From NCBI GenBank assembly GCA_025201705.1, contig MU617037.1:1-25862 (forward strand): 25,862 nucleotides of DNA. Direction: 5' to 3'. The notes under the pieces were generated by a model. The model did not search any database, was not told where the DNA came from, and saw only the letters and a program-made list of their open reading frames with translations. Positions within the stretch are counted from its first letter, which is position 1. Each line of letters begins with the position of its first letter. The position numbers and the translations under genes were made by a program. Shown here one piece after another: positions 8,659-19,501 of the stretch. The DNA comes from Dissophora ornata. Its lineage: Eukaryota; Mortierellomycota; Mortierellomycetes; Mortierellales; Mortierellaceae.

Positions 8659-10570
8659 AATTTTTTAAGTGAGGTGGGTGAAAGAGTTACAGCAGCAAGA
8701 GGTGGGATGTGCTATTTGTTAATGTCCAAGGCGAAGACGAGTGGTCCCTGAAGCTCTAGAGACGCATGTTGTGAAAAGAAAGGCGAGTGTGCTTTAGAAA
8801 TCAATGATCAATTGCCGAAACAACCGCGGTCGGGTAATTTGTATCCAGGACTTATAATCGGAATACCATCCAGCGGCATGTCCATCCAAACGAGGCTCAC
8901 ATGTCAGCGCACAGCAATTACTGATTTGAAGTTTTAAACCAGATAGTTACTGCTGCATATCCGCTGATACGCTGATACGTACTCAGTAAAAAAAAAAGTC
9001 GGGCGATTTCAGTATTACCGATCCAGAGTTCTAGCGTAGGCGGGATTCAGCCAGATGGCGTTGGACCTTGAATGGGATTATATAAACAGGAGCACTAACT
9101 GGGCGGGAAGAAGATGCGTACAGTAGGAAAGGTAGAAGAAGATGACGACGTTTATAACGAGTCGCCAAAAACACTGGCTTTGTGTTAATATATCCTGCAG
9201 AATAAGATGCCACTAGTGCCGCACATCCCTGGCCCTCGGCCCACCACTTCGCGAAAAATGCCATGCATAGAGAAAACCATATCTTTCCTGATTTTCTTTG
9301 TCAGAGTTAAGTGCTTCTAGTCTAGGTTGGGGCTGCAAAAGGGCCACCCTCACCCTGCAATGCAATCGCAGATTCAGGGCTCAATAAGCGCATCCCAACT
9401 AAAGGCAGGAGCCAAAAAAGACAGGATTATTTTATTTTTCTCATAGGGGGCTGTGGACGCTCTGTCATGCCGCAAAAGCCGCGACTAAGGATATGAGGCA
9501 TCCTGCATATACAGTGGAATCATCAAGGGCAGGACATGAAGTAGGAAATGGGAAAAAAGGGGCAGAATGGCAAGGCGAAAATATACATGAGAGAGAACAA
9601 ACCACGTAGGAGTCCTAGACGGGGCAAGGGGAGTCGAGGAGCCGACATCGCAGACGCGCGGCAGACAGGAATGTCATCCTTGCATGATTAAGATGCGTTC
9701 TGCCACTGTGGAATTCAATTGCCGAGAGAGGGCATGCGCCCACTCTCTTGGCTGCGAACTGCATCAACTGCGTTATATTGACACTTCCCAGTATGGGGCT
9801 AAATGGCTCAGATCCACCAGAAGGGAGGGAAAAGAACAGAAACAGAAGCAACATGAGCAAGCAAAACTAAGCGTATTGCGCTTGATATGTGCGAATAGCA
9901 CTTTGACTTCTTGGAAGTAGCTCCGTAAACAGCCAAGAGCGTTTCATATATTCTGTGGTTGGAAACGGTGCGAACTCCAGGATATGAGCTCTTCCGTTCA
10001 AGGTCGTGCTCTTCGTCGATGGATATGTTCTACCTAGTGCAAACGTCCTTCTCCAGAGACCTGTCAGTGAGGCTCACAAAGCTTCAAAAGATGCCAGTCA
10101 GCGAACCCAGGAACCAGCCTCGTCTTCATCCAAGATGTGAAACAACACACTATTACCATCTCTCGGGAATCAAGCGACCACGATTGTTGGAAAAACAAAA
10201 GAACAAGCGGAAGACGAGTCTCAAGGAAAGTAGGCATCACGCTGGAGGCATGGATAGAGCTAGCTCGCTGGCTCCGTCATTCTCATCGGGCTCTTTGTTA
10301 CTTATCCGTAGTTGTTACCCGTCGTTGGATATTGGCTAAACTTGTAGTCGAAAATGGACGCGTGAGCTCGTAATGCCACAGCCTCAAGTCCGCACGTGCC
10401 CACGTCTATTTTTACGCCGCCTATTTTCCTATTTTTGACAGATTATGAATAACAAAGAAAAGCGAGGCAATAAATCATCTCGTTCCTCTTCTCTCTTGCA
10501 TCATTACAACTGCATCCTTCTCTCCAAGACTCTTGACCATCCTAGCATTCACAGCACAAATCAAAAAACC
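8659..10570. other. shared 5' region of the divergent GH9 and CBM18 genes
   Basis: About 1.9 kb separates the two start codons. Open frames here are short and lack motifs or splice logic. The last 130 bases before the CBM18 start are pyrimidine-rich (ctcgttcctcttctctcttg), as in many fungal 5' UTRs. A TATA-like gattatataaacag lies near 9076, but its link to either gene is unclear. A CACGTG E-box lies at 10393-10398. Confidence 0.5.
10393..10398. promoter_or_regulatory. CACGTG E-box upstream of the CBM18 gene
   Basis: A perfect CACGTG inside gcacgtgc lies 173 bp upstream of the CBM18 start codon. CACGTG is the core site of bHLH factors with His-Glu-Arg in the basic region, the type encoded at 11.7-14.7 kb. 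A single 6-bp match is weak evidence of function. Confidence 0.3.
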
Positions 10571-11230
10571 ATGCACAGGATCTCATTCATTACTTTGCTC
10601 ATCTGCTGCCTGGGACTCCTGTCCTTTGTCTCTGCTCAAAGCTGTGGAACACAGGGCAGCGGTGCGTCTTGTGCAGCTGGAAACTGCTGCTCAGCCGCTG
10701 TATGTATTTCTCCCCTATCCCCCACCCCACCTCTCTCATCGTTACGTGCAAAGCGTCTCCTTCGCGACGCTCCAGAATAGCTACTGTATATTCTCAATAT
10801 GCAACAACTAACTGTCCTGTCTTCTCATTGTGTTTGTTAGGGATTTTGTGGTTCAGGAGATGCGTACTGTGGCACAGGCTGTCAAACAGGATTTGGCGAC
10901 GCCTGCGGGAGCCAAACCTCTGCAGCTTCATCCATCTCTGCCACAGTTGGAACCACTGTGTCAGCCACTACATCTGTCTCCCCGACCACACTGCTCTCAT
11001 CTGCCACCACCACCGCCGCCGCCACCACCACCACCACCACCACCACAGACACCACGGTCACAACTGCCTCAGTCAGCGCAACCGTCAGCCCTAGCTCTAC
11101 CAGTAGTCGAGTTACTTTTCAGCTGCAGCCAACAGGAAAACCCAGCGGCGCTGCTGCTTCGCAGGACAAGGGAGTCGAGTCGAGGTTGGCCTTGGTGGTT
11201 GTGTTTATGGCCGGGTTGCTTATGGTTTAA
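10571..11230 (+). CDS. secreted CBM18 (hevein-type) chitin-binding protein, probably GPI-anchored
   Basis: Exons 10571-10699 and 10841-11230 (intron 141 bp, GTATGT...GTTAG, phase 0) encode 172 residues. A signal peptide covers MHRISFITLLICCLGLLSFV and ends near SAQ. One hevein-like domain follows, split by the intron: CGTQGSGASCAAGNCCSAA, then GFCGSGDAYCGTGCQTGFGD. All eight cysteines and the aromatic/Ser sites of the CBM18 fold are present, so it should bind chitin or N-acetylglucosamine oligomers. The rest is a Ser/Thr-rich stalk with an Ala/Thr run (10990-11060), likely O-glycosylated, then a hydrophobic C-terminus LALVVVFMAGLLMV ending at the stop, as in GPI signals. There is no catalytic domain. 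It may shield or crosslink wall chitin. Upstream ATG 10445 in another frame gives no signal peptide. It is divergent from the GH9 gene, another wall- or surface-directed protein. Confidence 0.9.
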
Positions 11231-11707
11231 GAAGGGACGATACAAAAGCCCAAATGGACACATCGAATGGACATTGTCCAGTCATAGTATCCTGAATCTC
11301 AACCCATCGTTGTATATCATACCGATCTATAGCCACAACTCACCATTTTGGCCAATAAAAAATATATCTGGTGACAATGTCGTCCACGGCCCGGCCATGT
11401 CAATTGTGCTGTACTGGGTCTGATACAATGTGCTGGACATTCAAGCAATCAATATTTGCAGCTTGGCGTCAATATTTGGTATCCAGGATATGCGGCATTA
11501 CATGGTATCGGGTCAGACCTGACGCGTTCTTTTGATCTCACCTGAATCGACCGCTCTCTCTGCCGCAAAGAGCAGGTCTTTTATTAACTGGCACTGTAGG
11601 TTGGTTTGCTCTTTTATTATTACATTGTAAGTATGGTTACTTGTATAGTAGGGCATAATAAGCGGGTATATATCTTAAGCAGCATTCTGCGCTAGAGAAG
11701 TTAACGC
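11231..11707. other. converging 3' flanks of the CBM18 and bHLH genes
   Basis: The two genes are tail to tail and this 477-bp AT-rich stretch should hold both 3' UTRs. An aataaaaaatata (about 11355) could serve CBM18 polyadenylation. The - strand has no clear signal. No gene seen. Confidence 0.55.
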
Positions 11708-14700
11708 CTAAGCAGCATTCGAATCGTCCTCCGTCTCCTTGACTTTCCCATTGGACATCTCGATATCCTTATGCCTGACATTTCCTCCTTTTGTTGCTAC
11801 CAATGTCTGTTTTCGATCTTGTTCTGAGCTCTTGTCATCCATACTGCACTCTGCAGAGGACATTTCGCTATCAGCCTCAACCACGACGACAACAATGCCG
11901 CTATCGCGTTGACGTAACCCGTCCTTGTCCCCACCGTCTTCAAGATCGGCACCCAGCATCTGTTGCTGCTTAGCTCGCTTGGACGAGCTCGAGAAGGACT
12001 TTGCAACGATATCCTCCCCATCTTCATAACTTCCTTTGTGTGAAGACCGTTTCCGACGATTGGCACTAGCAGGATAGGTGACACTCGAGGCCACGGATGA
12101 GGAAGGTGACACTGGAGGCTCCTCTGTCAGTTGATCCTCCTCCTTCTCTTGGTTTTTCTTGCTGCTGTTATTGTTCGACTGCTTGGAGCTTGAGCTAGAC
12201 GAGGGTTGGTTTTTGGTAGAGATGGCTGACGTGCTACGTTTCCGCTGCACGATCCAAGGCTCTTCTTGGATAAAGATCGGCTCTGGCTGTAAAGGTCGTG
12301 TCGAGGCGGGCTGTGGCGACGAGGGCCGCTGCTGAGTCGAATGAGGATGGGTTTGATGGTTAACGTGATGTGGCGGGGGAGGCCCATGAGGGTGTGGGTA
12401 GCCATAAGAGGGGTGGTACGGGTATGCGTAGTGGTATCCATGCGGGTATGCGTGAGGCGAGAGAGAGCCAGGCATGTAATGACCAGGATGTGGCGGCGGT
12501 GGAGGTGGCGCATCTGTACCCTCATGCCTCCAATGTGGATAAGCCGAGGTGCCAGGAGAGGGCGACAGAGGACCCATCGAAGGTGAGCGCGACATCATGG
12601 GTGAAAGCATGAAGGGCGAGACTGGAGGCTGCTCGTCAGGAGATCGGTGGTGGTGACTCGGAGAGCTCGAGGATTGGTGCGGAGAGAGAGTCAAACTATT
12701 CCGGTGGCTGCTCTTAACCGATTCATGGCTACCAGCATGGCCTGCATGGTCATGAGGATGGAGGTGCTGTTGAGCTGGGATCTTCAACGGTGGTAGAGTG
12801 GGGCCAGAGCGATGGCTTCCAAATTTACTATTAGAGGAAACGGACAATGCAGAGCTGACGCTGGGAGAGCCATTTTCCATGGGCTGCAGAGAAGTCGGGT
12901 GGTTGGAGGGACGCCTTTCTCTGACGGAGGACGACTCCCTTTCTTCAGAAGACTGGAGTTGCAGGTTGGCCAAGGAAGAGATAGGCGGCAACGAAGGCGA
13001 AGGGGAGCACGACTGGTGCTGCATGAACGGTGACAGCTGTTGCTGGTCCTTACTGGAACCTTTGAGGCCCTCCGCCTGGTTCACCGTCAACGAGAACGAG
13101 TTCTGGCGGGCAAAGGGTGAAGGAGACACAGGCGAAGGAGGGAATGTCGAGGGCAGTGACGAAGGTGAGGCCATGTATGAAGTATGAGGGAACATGGGCG
13201 AGGACGAGAAGGAGCTCGAAGGACTGGTGCAGCTGCTGATCGAGTTGCTGCGCTGCTGATGAAATTCGGGGCCGTTGGGATCCGTTGGAGCATTATCGAT
13301 TGAAATCGGTGGCACAAGCCTCACTTTGGATAGACTTGGGTCCTTCTCTGAGGAGGGACTGGGTGCATTGGTAACGATGACCGGCGGCCTAGGGGTAGTC
13401 ATAGAGAATGTCACTTTCGGAGAAACAGACCGAGACCTGCTGGAGAGGGCCAAGACGGACGTAGACCTACAGGAGGTCTTTTCCGCGAGAGCGAGTTGAT
13501 CTTCCTCATCTTGGTCATCGTCACTCTCTTGCTTGACCGACTCTGTAGCGTCGACGTCCATGGGCATGTCTTCCTTGCCCGTCGACGCAGAAGGGGTTGC
13601 TTCAAGGTCGATGGAGGTATTGAAGCCCTCATCTTTGGCTAAATCGAGGGACCTTGTCAGGGTAGTATTTTGTTCGGACAGAAACTTGATATGGGCTACT
13701 GCTCCGCGTAGGACGTTGACGCGGTGACACTTTGATGTGACCTCTTCGAGATGCTTTGCGGGGAGTAGTTGTGTGAGATCGTCGATCAGCTATGCGAACA
13801 CAAAAAAGAGCGGAGTGAAGAGAGCAGGAAGATGCAGGTGATTAGAAACGCTGTGAACTGGACTAACTCGTGATCCATGTTGCATGTGGGTTGGGGAGCA
13901 GCACCAGGTCAAGGACAGGAATTCGAGGACATTTGGTCCTGGCTTCCGTTAGCAGGCCATTGCTACAGCGCATGCCAACAGGATATGTCATTAAATAAAC
14001 GTAGTAATAAAACCTTGTGCTTACCTGGTTAATGCAATCCCTGCGTTTCCGCTCCACGCGATTGTGGGTCTCTCTGCGGCGCTGCAGCTTATCGAGCGCG
14101 GTCCGAGTGTCGAGTGGTTTTCGGTTAAGGATGTTGACGCCTGCCAGGTCAAACGTCTTTGTGGTCTTGTATGTCTCAGAGGAGATGCTGCCCTCAAACC
14201 GGAATGTCTTTGGGGTTGGCCCCCTCGATGTGGCTGCACCGTTCTTGCTGCTGTCCGATCCCTCCGGCTTTGTAATATTTGAGTCTGAAGACCCTGGTTT
14301 TACTTTGATTGATTTGGAAATTGATGATTTTGATGCCGCTCCATGGAACCGGTCATGCGCGGTTGATGATGAGTTGGACGGCGAGACGGTATCATGGGCA
14401 GCAGGCGGTTGGGGAAGACTGGATGGAGGATAATGCGGGGGCGCATGGTGGTAAGCAGGAGCCAGGTGTGGTGGCGTATGGGGTGGCATGTATGGCGGAT
14501 AGGGCGCTGCTGGATAAGGATGGTGGTATGGGTAATAAGGCGGTTGATGAGGAGAGTGTGGTGGCGGTGGCGGTGGATGATGAGAGTGCCCGGGGTGGTG
14601 GTAGTAGTGCGGCGGCGGGGGAGGCGGATGCTGGGTCGTATGCGACTGTGATGGAGACAGTGTCTGTAGTCCTGGCCAGGGAGCGTTGTTAGGTGGGACC

Positions 14701-14720
14701 ATCGTGCTTTGATTAGACAT
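11708..14720 (-). CDS. bHLH transcription factor, low-complexity, 925 residues
   Basis: Exon 1 (14720-14025) and exon 2 (13789-11708) join in phase 0 across a 235-bp intron (GTAAGC...GCATAG), and the join falls inside the bHLH domain. Exon 1 ends RRRETHNRVERKRRDCINQ; exon 2 begins LIDDLTQLLPAKHLEEVTSK followed by CHRVNVLRGAVAHIKFLSEQ. The basic region has His, Glu and Arg at the positions that read CACGTG, and a short Leu-containing extension follows helix 2, so a dimeric nuclear DNA-binding protein is expected. The N-terminal 130 residues are rich in Pro, His and Tyr (PPPPPPHYYHHPGHSHH). The C-terminal 600 residues are Ser/Pro-rich, with a second His/Tyr/Pro tract (YPHGYHYAYPYHPSYGYPH), a basic NRRKRSSHKG patch and a Glu/Asp-rich end. 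ATG 14720 is chosen because upstream codons start only at TTG, and a CT-rich leader precedes it. It ends SNAA at TAG 11710. The ortholog is not identified. Confidence 0.9.
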
Positions 14721-17296
14721 TGGTATATGTTGGTATATAGGACAGGGTGTGCGATGAATAGGCAAAGAAAGCGATCAAGACAATGTGAGAGTGGAGAGGG
14801 AACACGCGAAGATGAGCAGACGAGAGAATGAGGAAAGATGCAGAGTTCTTTTTGTGTGGTAGGGAAACTTGGTGGAGAAAAGTGAAGAGAGGAAATCAAA
14901 GAGGGAAAAGTGGGAAGAGGTGAAAAGCGTTCCTGAAGGCACTTTTTTTTGAGATTTATTGTTTATTTAGACCCCTCTTTTATTTGTAATTTTACGTTTG
15001 CACGAACCTCGGTAATGTTGTGCATCGATTCAATGAAGAGCAGAGCGTATTCAGTAATTTAGAACATGCCCTGGGCGCACTCTGCGATGGGCTGTTCTGT
15101 CCAGCTGTCTCTATTTTTCATTATTATTTTCTGATGAACAGGTGCAAGGACATACACTGAAGCATGCAAGTAGCAATCGGTCAGACAGGAACAGCACAAC
15201 CAACCTTGGATCTATGTAATCGCGAGTGTCCCTCGGTGAGGCTGCTTGCACGGCGCATAACGTGGCCTATAAATGACACCGTTTGGATCAATCCGACATG
15301 TAGCTTCCGACGGAGCGACGTGCCTGGTGAAAAATGCAAATGCCCGACGCAGCGACGCAGACATCACTACCGTCGCCATGACCACAGCCGCCAGCGGCGA
15401 GGACCGACCGGCTGCGTCTCATCGGACAAAACTCCGGCTGCTGATTCTCTTCCATCCTATTAGGATAGCGACGCCAGCATGTACGTGATATGCATACAAG
15501 AAAACTCTCTTTTCTTGTATTCTCTGAGCGTGTGGCGATTTTTGGATTGCCTCACCGGGTGACAGGTGTAAAGTTGTTCCTGCTTTTTTTTAGATCGACT
15601 CGTTTCTCGTGCAGTGAAAACGATATACAAATGTACACGGAGCATATTGCAAGTCTAGGCACACACACACAAACCCTGCGTAGACATATTGATTGCTTTC
15701 CTTCCTCCCCTCTCATACGCCTCGGTTACTTTTGCCCGTCCTCGACAAAAAGCGGAGAAAAGTGAGGGAATCCGGGCGGAAGGAGAAACAATTTGGTTGA
15801 CGTGCGTTATTGGTTTAGAATAGAACAACACACACACACACAAAAATGAGCAAGGGACAAGAGCACTCCTGGGTATTTCTTCGGGAAAGGAAGAGACTTC
15901 TTTTTTTCTATTTTGTTTTGGCCGTCCATGTGGACGAATTGCTTCGAGGCAGTCAAACGAGCATCGAGTATACCGGGTAACGGACACGAAAAGAAACAAA
16001 TGGTGAAGAGAAATGGAAATCATGGAAGAGGCACACCCCGATGCGCCATTCAGTCTAGAAAGTTCATCCATCCATCCACTCATCGTCGCACAAATAAAAT
16101 GCAGACCCTCTCTTTGTCTAACGGGCAGGGTACCCTCGCCGACTCGAAGCGCTTTTGTCTAGCCCCAGCCAATTGGACAGTTGGAACGCCAGACGAAGAG
16201 GTCACGTTCACGAAACCCCTCTTCAACTCAAAGATGGTTTACAAAATCGACTATCCTTTTTCCACCCTCCTATTCCCCTTTGTAACTCTTGGTTGTCTGT
16301 TTGGCTCAACCATCTCGGGGAGAGACCGACATCTTGGTCATATCATCGGAGACAATGAAGCTCGTCATCGCCAACACCGCCCTCGAATCTAGATTCCAGA
16401 TCTGAGACTTGGAGTCTTTTTCCGACCCGTCTTGCTCGATTACGTTTATTGATGAGGACAGCAAAAACGAATAAATAATAACAATCAATAGAGATTCTAG
16501 AAGTTATACATTCGATCTCAGGCACACACACACACACACACACACGAGAGGGCTCATCGTTTGTAATGCTACATTTCATATATGTTGCTCTGCCCACCGG
16601 GTCTTCGACTTCCCCATATAGGTCATCCAGCTGGCGAGTCGCTGCCTTTTTTTATTTATAGCGAATATGGTTTAGTGTTTTGGGTTTATCATGGAACATC
16701 CAGAAGGAGCACCACATGCTTCCACTTGGACTAACCACTGACTGTTACCGAGGTTTTACTGCTCGACGGACGTCCTCCGTGGAATTCCAGGAAAGGGAGG
16801 AGGTGTGCCTCTGCGAGGGTGGAGTGTGCTATCTTATTGAATGTAAATATCTATACATGGCACTAACATCGCTTTACCGGGGATTCTTCACCATGTACAG
16901 CACTGTACAGTTATCAAGCAAATGTAAAACCGATGACATCTATACTCTCAAAGGCGATTAAGAATGACCATTTGCCATCGCCATTTGCTGTGTGTAGAAA
17001 CTTCCATCATCATCAATTAGGCAATTACAGTAGTTTTTAGTGCGTAGGTCGAGTGCCAGGGAGGGACAGTAAAGGTGCTAGGGTGAAGAAAGCGTGGTTT
17101 ATTTCCTAGAGGTCTGTGTGTGGCGTTTACACTGCTAGAATGTCCTTGGAGGTGACTCTTGCAACTCTATTTAATCTTTTTTGTTTACAGAATCTTTTCA
17201 GGCATAGTTGGATGAGGCGAGGCAAAATGGAGGCGTGAGGGGGTCTCAGCAATCATTGATGGTCCTGCTGTACTCGCTGTGCGACTTTCAGAAAGT
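14721..17296. other. long stretch without a supported gene
   Basis: About 2.6 kb upstream of the bHLH gene. The first 250 bp are CT-rich on - and probably 5' UTR and promoter. A TATA-like cctataaatgac lies near 15268. A short + frame from 15378 (MTTAASGEDRPAASHRTK) has a Kozak-like gccATGa and a possible GTACGT donor at 15481, but no confirming second exon. Longer frames (15655-16083 -, 15913-16392 +) overlap each other, cross microsatellites and lack motifs. CA repeats occur at about 15830 and 16521. I see no RNA gene. Confidence 0.45.
16521..16544. repeat. (AC)n dinucleotide microsatellite
   Basis: An uninterrupted run of about 12 AC units. A shorter interrupted ACAC tract lies near 15830-15842. 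Confidence 0.9.
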
Positions 17297-17459
17297 CTAA
17301 TTGGAATGAATACCAACAATGGCACCTTGAGTAGCGGACCGGCGAGCAGGCACAAACATCTCGCTTACCCACTCGAGAGACAATACAGTTGTGCTGAATA
17401 TCCTATATAATGTACGGAAATGATCTATTAGAGTGGGAGCTACAGAAGGAATGCAATCA

Positions 17460-18293
17460 TCAATCCATATCCAAATACTCAATACATACCATGCATATCA
17501 AGAAATAAAGCTTGCTTGATGGAATCATGAGACGCATATTCTTCCGGGCATGGACTTCGACCTGCTGGCAACTTGCTTGTGGGGATTTCATCTCGAAATT
17601 TGATATGGGCTTAAACTCACATTTCTTTGCCTTGACAATGGAGGTGACTGGCTTGCAGTCCACTTTTCGCGGGGTTACCGGCATATTTATCAAGGTGGCC
17701 GTGTGGGCAACCTCATTTATTGCTTGCCGTGCTTGTTTCCAGTCCTGTCTCTCCACTGGTCAATAGATCGATAAACAATGTTATTTCGAACTGACAAAGA
17801 GATGCACGGAGACAAATGATAATTATGCTGCTCTACTTACATCACCACCGAAATCCTTGTACTGGCAAACAAGGTCTCAAGGATCCGCCGCCATACGCTC
17901 TGAGACTTCTGTTCCGTATCATGAGGTCGTGGAATGGCGTCCTCTTGGCATAGTGGTACACTACATCGTTTTTTCTCATGATTAGCAGCTCTTCAAAAAT
18001 ATCCCCGCTATTTTCATATCGTACAACTTGCAGTATACGAAGAATCTCAAATATCATGCGCGCGTTATCGTCCTCTTTAGTGCCGTCAAGCTCCTTCATG
18101 GCCATAAACCCGATCTCCTTGTCAACCAGTAAATACGATATGTGAGTATCGGGATCCCATTCTCATTACGCGACCCTTCCCTCAGTTTCGCGAGCATTTC
18201 AGTGACGGGTTTATCTGAGAATCCGCGCCAGAGTTGTTCGGGTTCCTTATGGCGATTTTCTTTCAGATACTGCAGTTAGCCAGTAATGTCCAT
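17460..18293 (-). pseudogene. decayed PD-(D/E)XK-like family gene, copy B
   Basis: A - strand relic of the same family as the gene at 22.4-24.9 kb. It begins MDITG at ATG 18293 (copy A has MDLSG) and meets TAA at 18278, then reads LQYLKENRHKEPEQLWRGFS. A frame change near GGGATCCC leads to HISYLLVDKEIGFMAMKELD and FEILRILQVVRYENSGDIFE. A likely A deletion in an AAAAAA run (about 17967) leads to SVWRRILETLFASTRISVV, ending at a GTAAGT donor near 17838. The next exon starts after TTGACCAG (about 17762) with GET, again shifts frame, and gives TPRKVDC...KKCEFKP...HARKNMRL. Asp 17660, Glu 17618 and Lys 17612 match the D...ExK of copy A. It closes with ALFLDMHG at a GTATGT donor of the same phase as in copy A. 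At least three breaks make it non-functional. A possible downstream exon (about 17297-17430) is unverified. Confidence 0.6.
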
Positions 18294-18828
18294 GGTTGAG
18301 TATGTACGTGTCCCTAGAGCGGTGGCGTTACGAGACCAATCGACACTCGGCACGGCAGTCATTAAAAAATACGAGTATGGCATTGTGTGGCACCCACAAA
18401 GGTGGATCCAAGGACAATGCCATGTATTCGGAGGGGCGTCAATGCAGCCTCGCCACCAACAGCGACACAGTAGCCGTTCCCATCAAAAAGGGAGTGGTAG
18501 GTCCCCTTATAAGTACGCGCAGCGGGAGGTCCAAGAGGCAACACACATTCCGTGTTGGCTCACCCTACCACCGGAAACCCATCAGCTAAAGAGCGCTGCT
18601 CTTGACATTCTAATCTTCCGGATCAAAGAACCCTAGGCTAGTTACCTGGTACAGTCAACTCCTGTTATGAAGTCATGTTTTGTAAAGAGATTTGGAGGTG
18701 TGATTATAAGCGATTGTATGGGAATGTCGTTACAATAAGAAGAATGAGAATTCAAGTGGTGTTACTACATGGAAAATGTCAGCACAGCGGTTTTGAGCAA
18801 GCGAGGCAAAAATTGGTGTGCCGTAGCG
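18294..18828. other. no gene seen upstream of copy B
   Basis: Open frames of 60-117 codons overlap on both strands at 18286-18640, with fairly protein-like composition (for example WHPQRWIQGQCHVFGG on +), but I recognise none, and none shows consistent splicing. This may be further mobile-element debris. Confidence 0.35.
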
Positions 18829-18874
18829 CACGTGATATATCACGTGGATTCAAACTAATGTATAATCACGTGAT
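18829..18874. promoter_or_regulatory. cluster of three CACGTG palindromes
   Basis: An 18-bp perfect palindrome, cacgtgatatatcacgtg (18829-18846), contains two E-boxes; a third lies in atcacgtgat (18865-18874). All carry the TCACGTGA or near-TCACGTGA extension favoured by several fungal bHLH factors (Cbf1-like), by established knowledge. The cluster lies 79-124 bp upstream of tRNA-Ser. It could be bHLH sites or part of a mobile-element end. The density is far above the rest of the window. Confidence 0.5.
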
Positions 18875-18952
18875 GGATTATCGGTTCAAATTATTCTACG
18901 AAAAACAATTTTCAACCAATCAAATTCAACGGATTTATACCTGTTGAATCAA

Positions 18953-19033
18953 GTCAACATGGCCGAGCGGTTAAGGCGTGAGACTCGAAATCTCATGGGT
19001 TCTCCCGCGCAGGTTCAAATCCTGCTGTTGACG
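18953..19033 (+). tRNA. tRNA-Ser(CGA)
   Basis: An 81-bp class II tRNA gene without intron. The acceptor stem GTCAACA pairs with TGTTGAC and G is the discriminator. Box A is TGGCCGAGCGG and box B GGTTCAAATCC. The anticodon arm is TGAGA-CTCGAAA-TCTCA, so the anticodon is CGA and reads the Ser codon TCG. A long variable arm (GGG-TTCT-CCC) is typical of tRNA-Ser. The T stem is GCAGG/CCTGC. CCA is not encoded, as usual in eukaryotes. All stems are intact. Confidence 0.96.
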
Positions 19034-19036
19034 CAA

Positions 19037-19043
19037 TTTTTTT
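19037..19043 (+). terminator. RNA polymerase III oligo-T terminator of tRNA-Ser
   Basis: A run of seven T starts four bases after the tRNA end, the expected Pol III stop signal. Confidence 0.85.
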
Positions 19044-19189
19044 CTCAATTTTGGTTTGTGCCAGGAAACCTGGGTTGCCAACTTGCTTTGCAACCATCAA
19101 CTCATGCACTAAGTCCATGTAAACGTTCCCAATTTTGAACGTCAATTGCGCAACAACCTTTTATGCTACTCCCTACTCTTCTTAATATA

Positions 19190-19363
19190 TTCTTTTGCCC
19201 GTCTCCATGCCTATCTACTCATGTAGTTCACTTATTTTTTTCCTCCACTATGGGTGAACTGAACAAACAATTTAGCACTCTTTGCATGCAAGTGGACATC
19301 AAAGTTGATGAAAAAAAAGAAGTGAACTACATGAGAAGATAGGCATGGAGACGGGCAAAAGAA
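19190..19363. repeat. foldback (MITE-like) element with 52-bp inverted arms
   Basis: The left arm (19190-19241) starts ttcttttgcccgtctccatg and the right arm (19311-19363) is its reverse complement, ending catggagacgggcaaaagaa. The arms differ at two positions over about 52 bp. The 69-bp centre is unique. Flanks are aatata on the left and gtatata on the right, compatible with a short TA-rich target duplication that I cannot fix. The size (about 175 bp) and structure suit a non-autonomous DNA transposon; a transcript of this region would fold into a long hairpin. Confidence 0.75.
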
Positions 19364-19378
19364 GTATATATCACAAGA

Positions 19379-19501
19379 TCAATAGTAAGATATGTCCAAG
19401 TGCTTGCGGATCTTGTGGAACTGTTGCTTCCGAACGCGGAGCTTTTCAGTAACACGAGCCATGTGCTGGGTGGTGCACTTGTCGACGACTTTTAGAGCTT
19501 T
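19379..19501 (-). other. possible terminal exon of an unrecognised gene
   Basis: After a GTTAG acceptor-like end at 19502, a 40-codon frame reads KALKVVDKCTTQHMARVTEK and then LRVRKQQFHKIRKHLDISYY before TGA 19381-19379. It is very basic and coding-like, but the opposite strand is also open here (VQVLADLVELLLPNAELF), and no upstream exon is visible. No family recognised. Confidence 0.25.

Noticed and set aside
11791..13499. Several ORFs of 60-129 codons on + inside the bHLH gene
   Set aside because: They are antisense shadows of the Ser/Pro-rich coding frame.
15655..16392. Overlapping ORFs on both strands upstream of the bHLH gene
   Set aside because: They cross CA microsatellites, lack motifs and splice logic, and have unusual composition.
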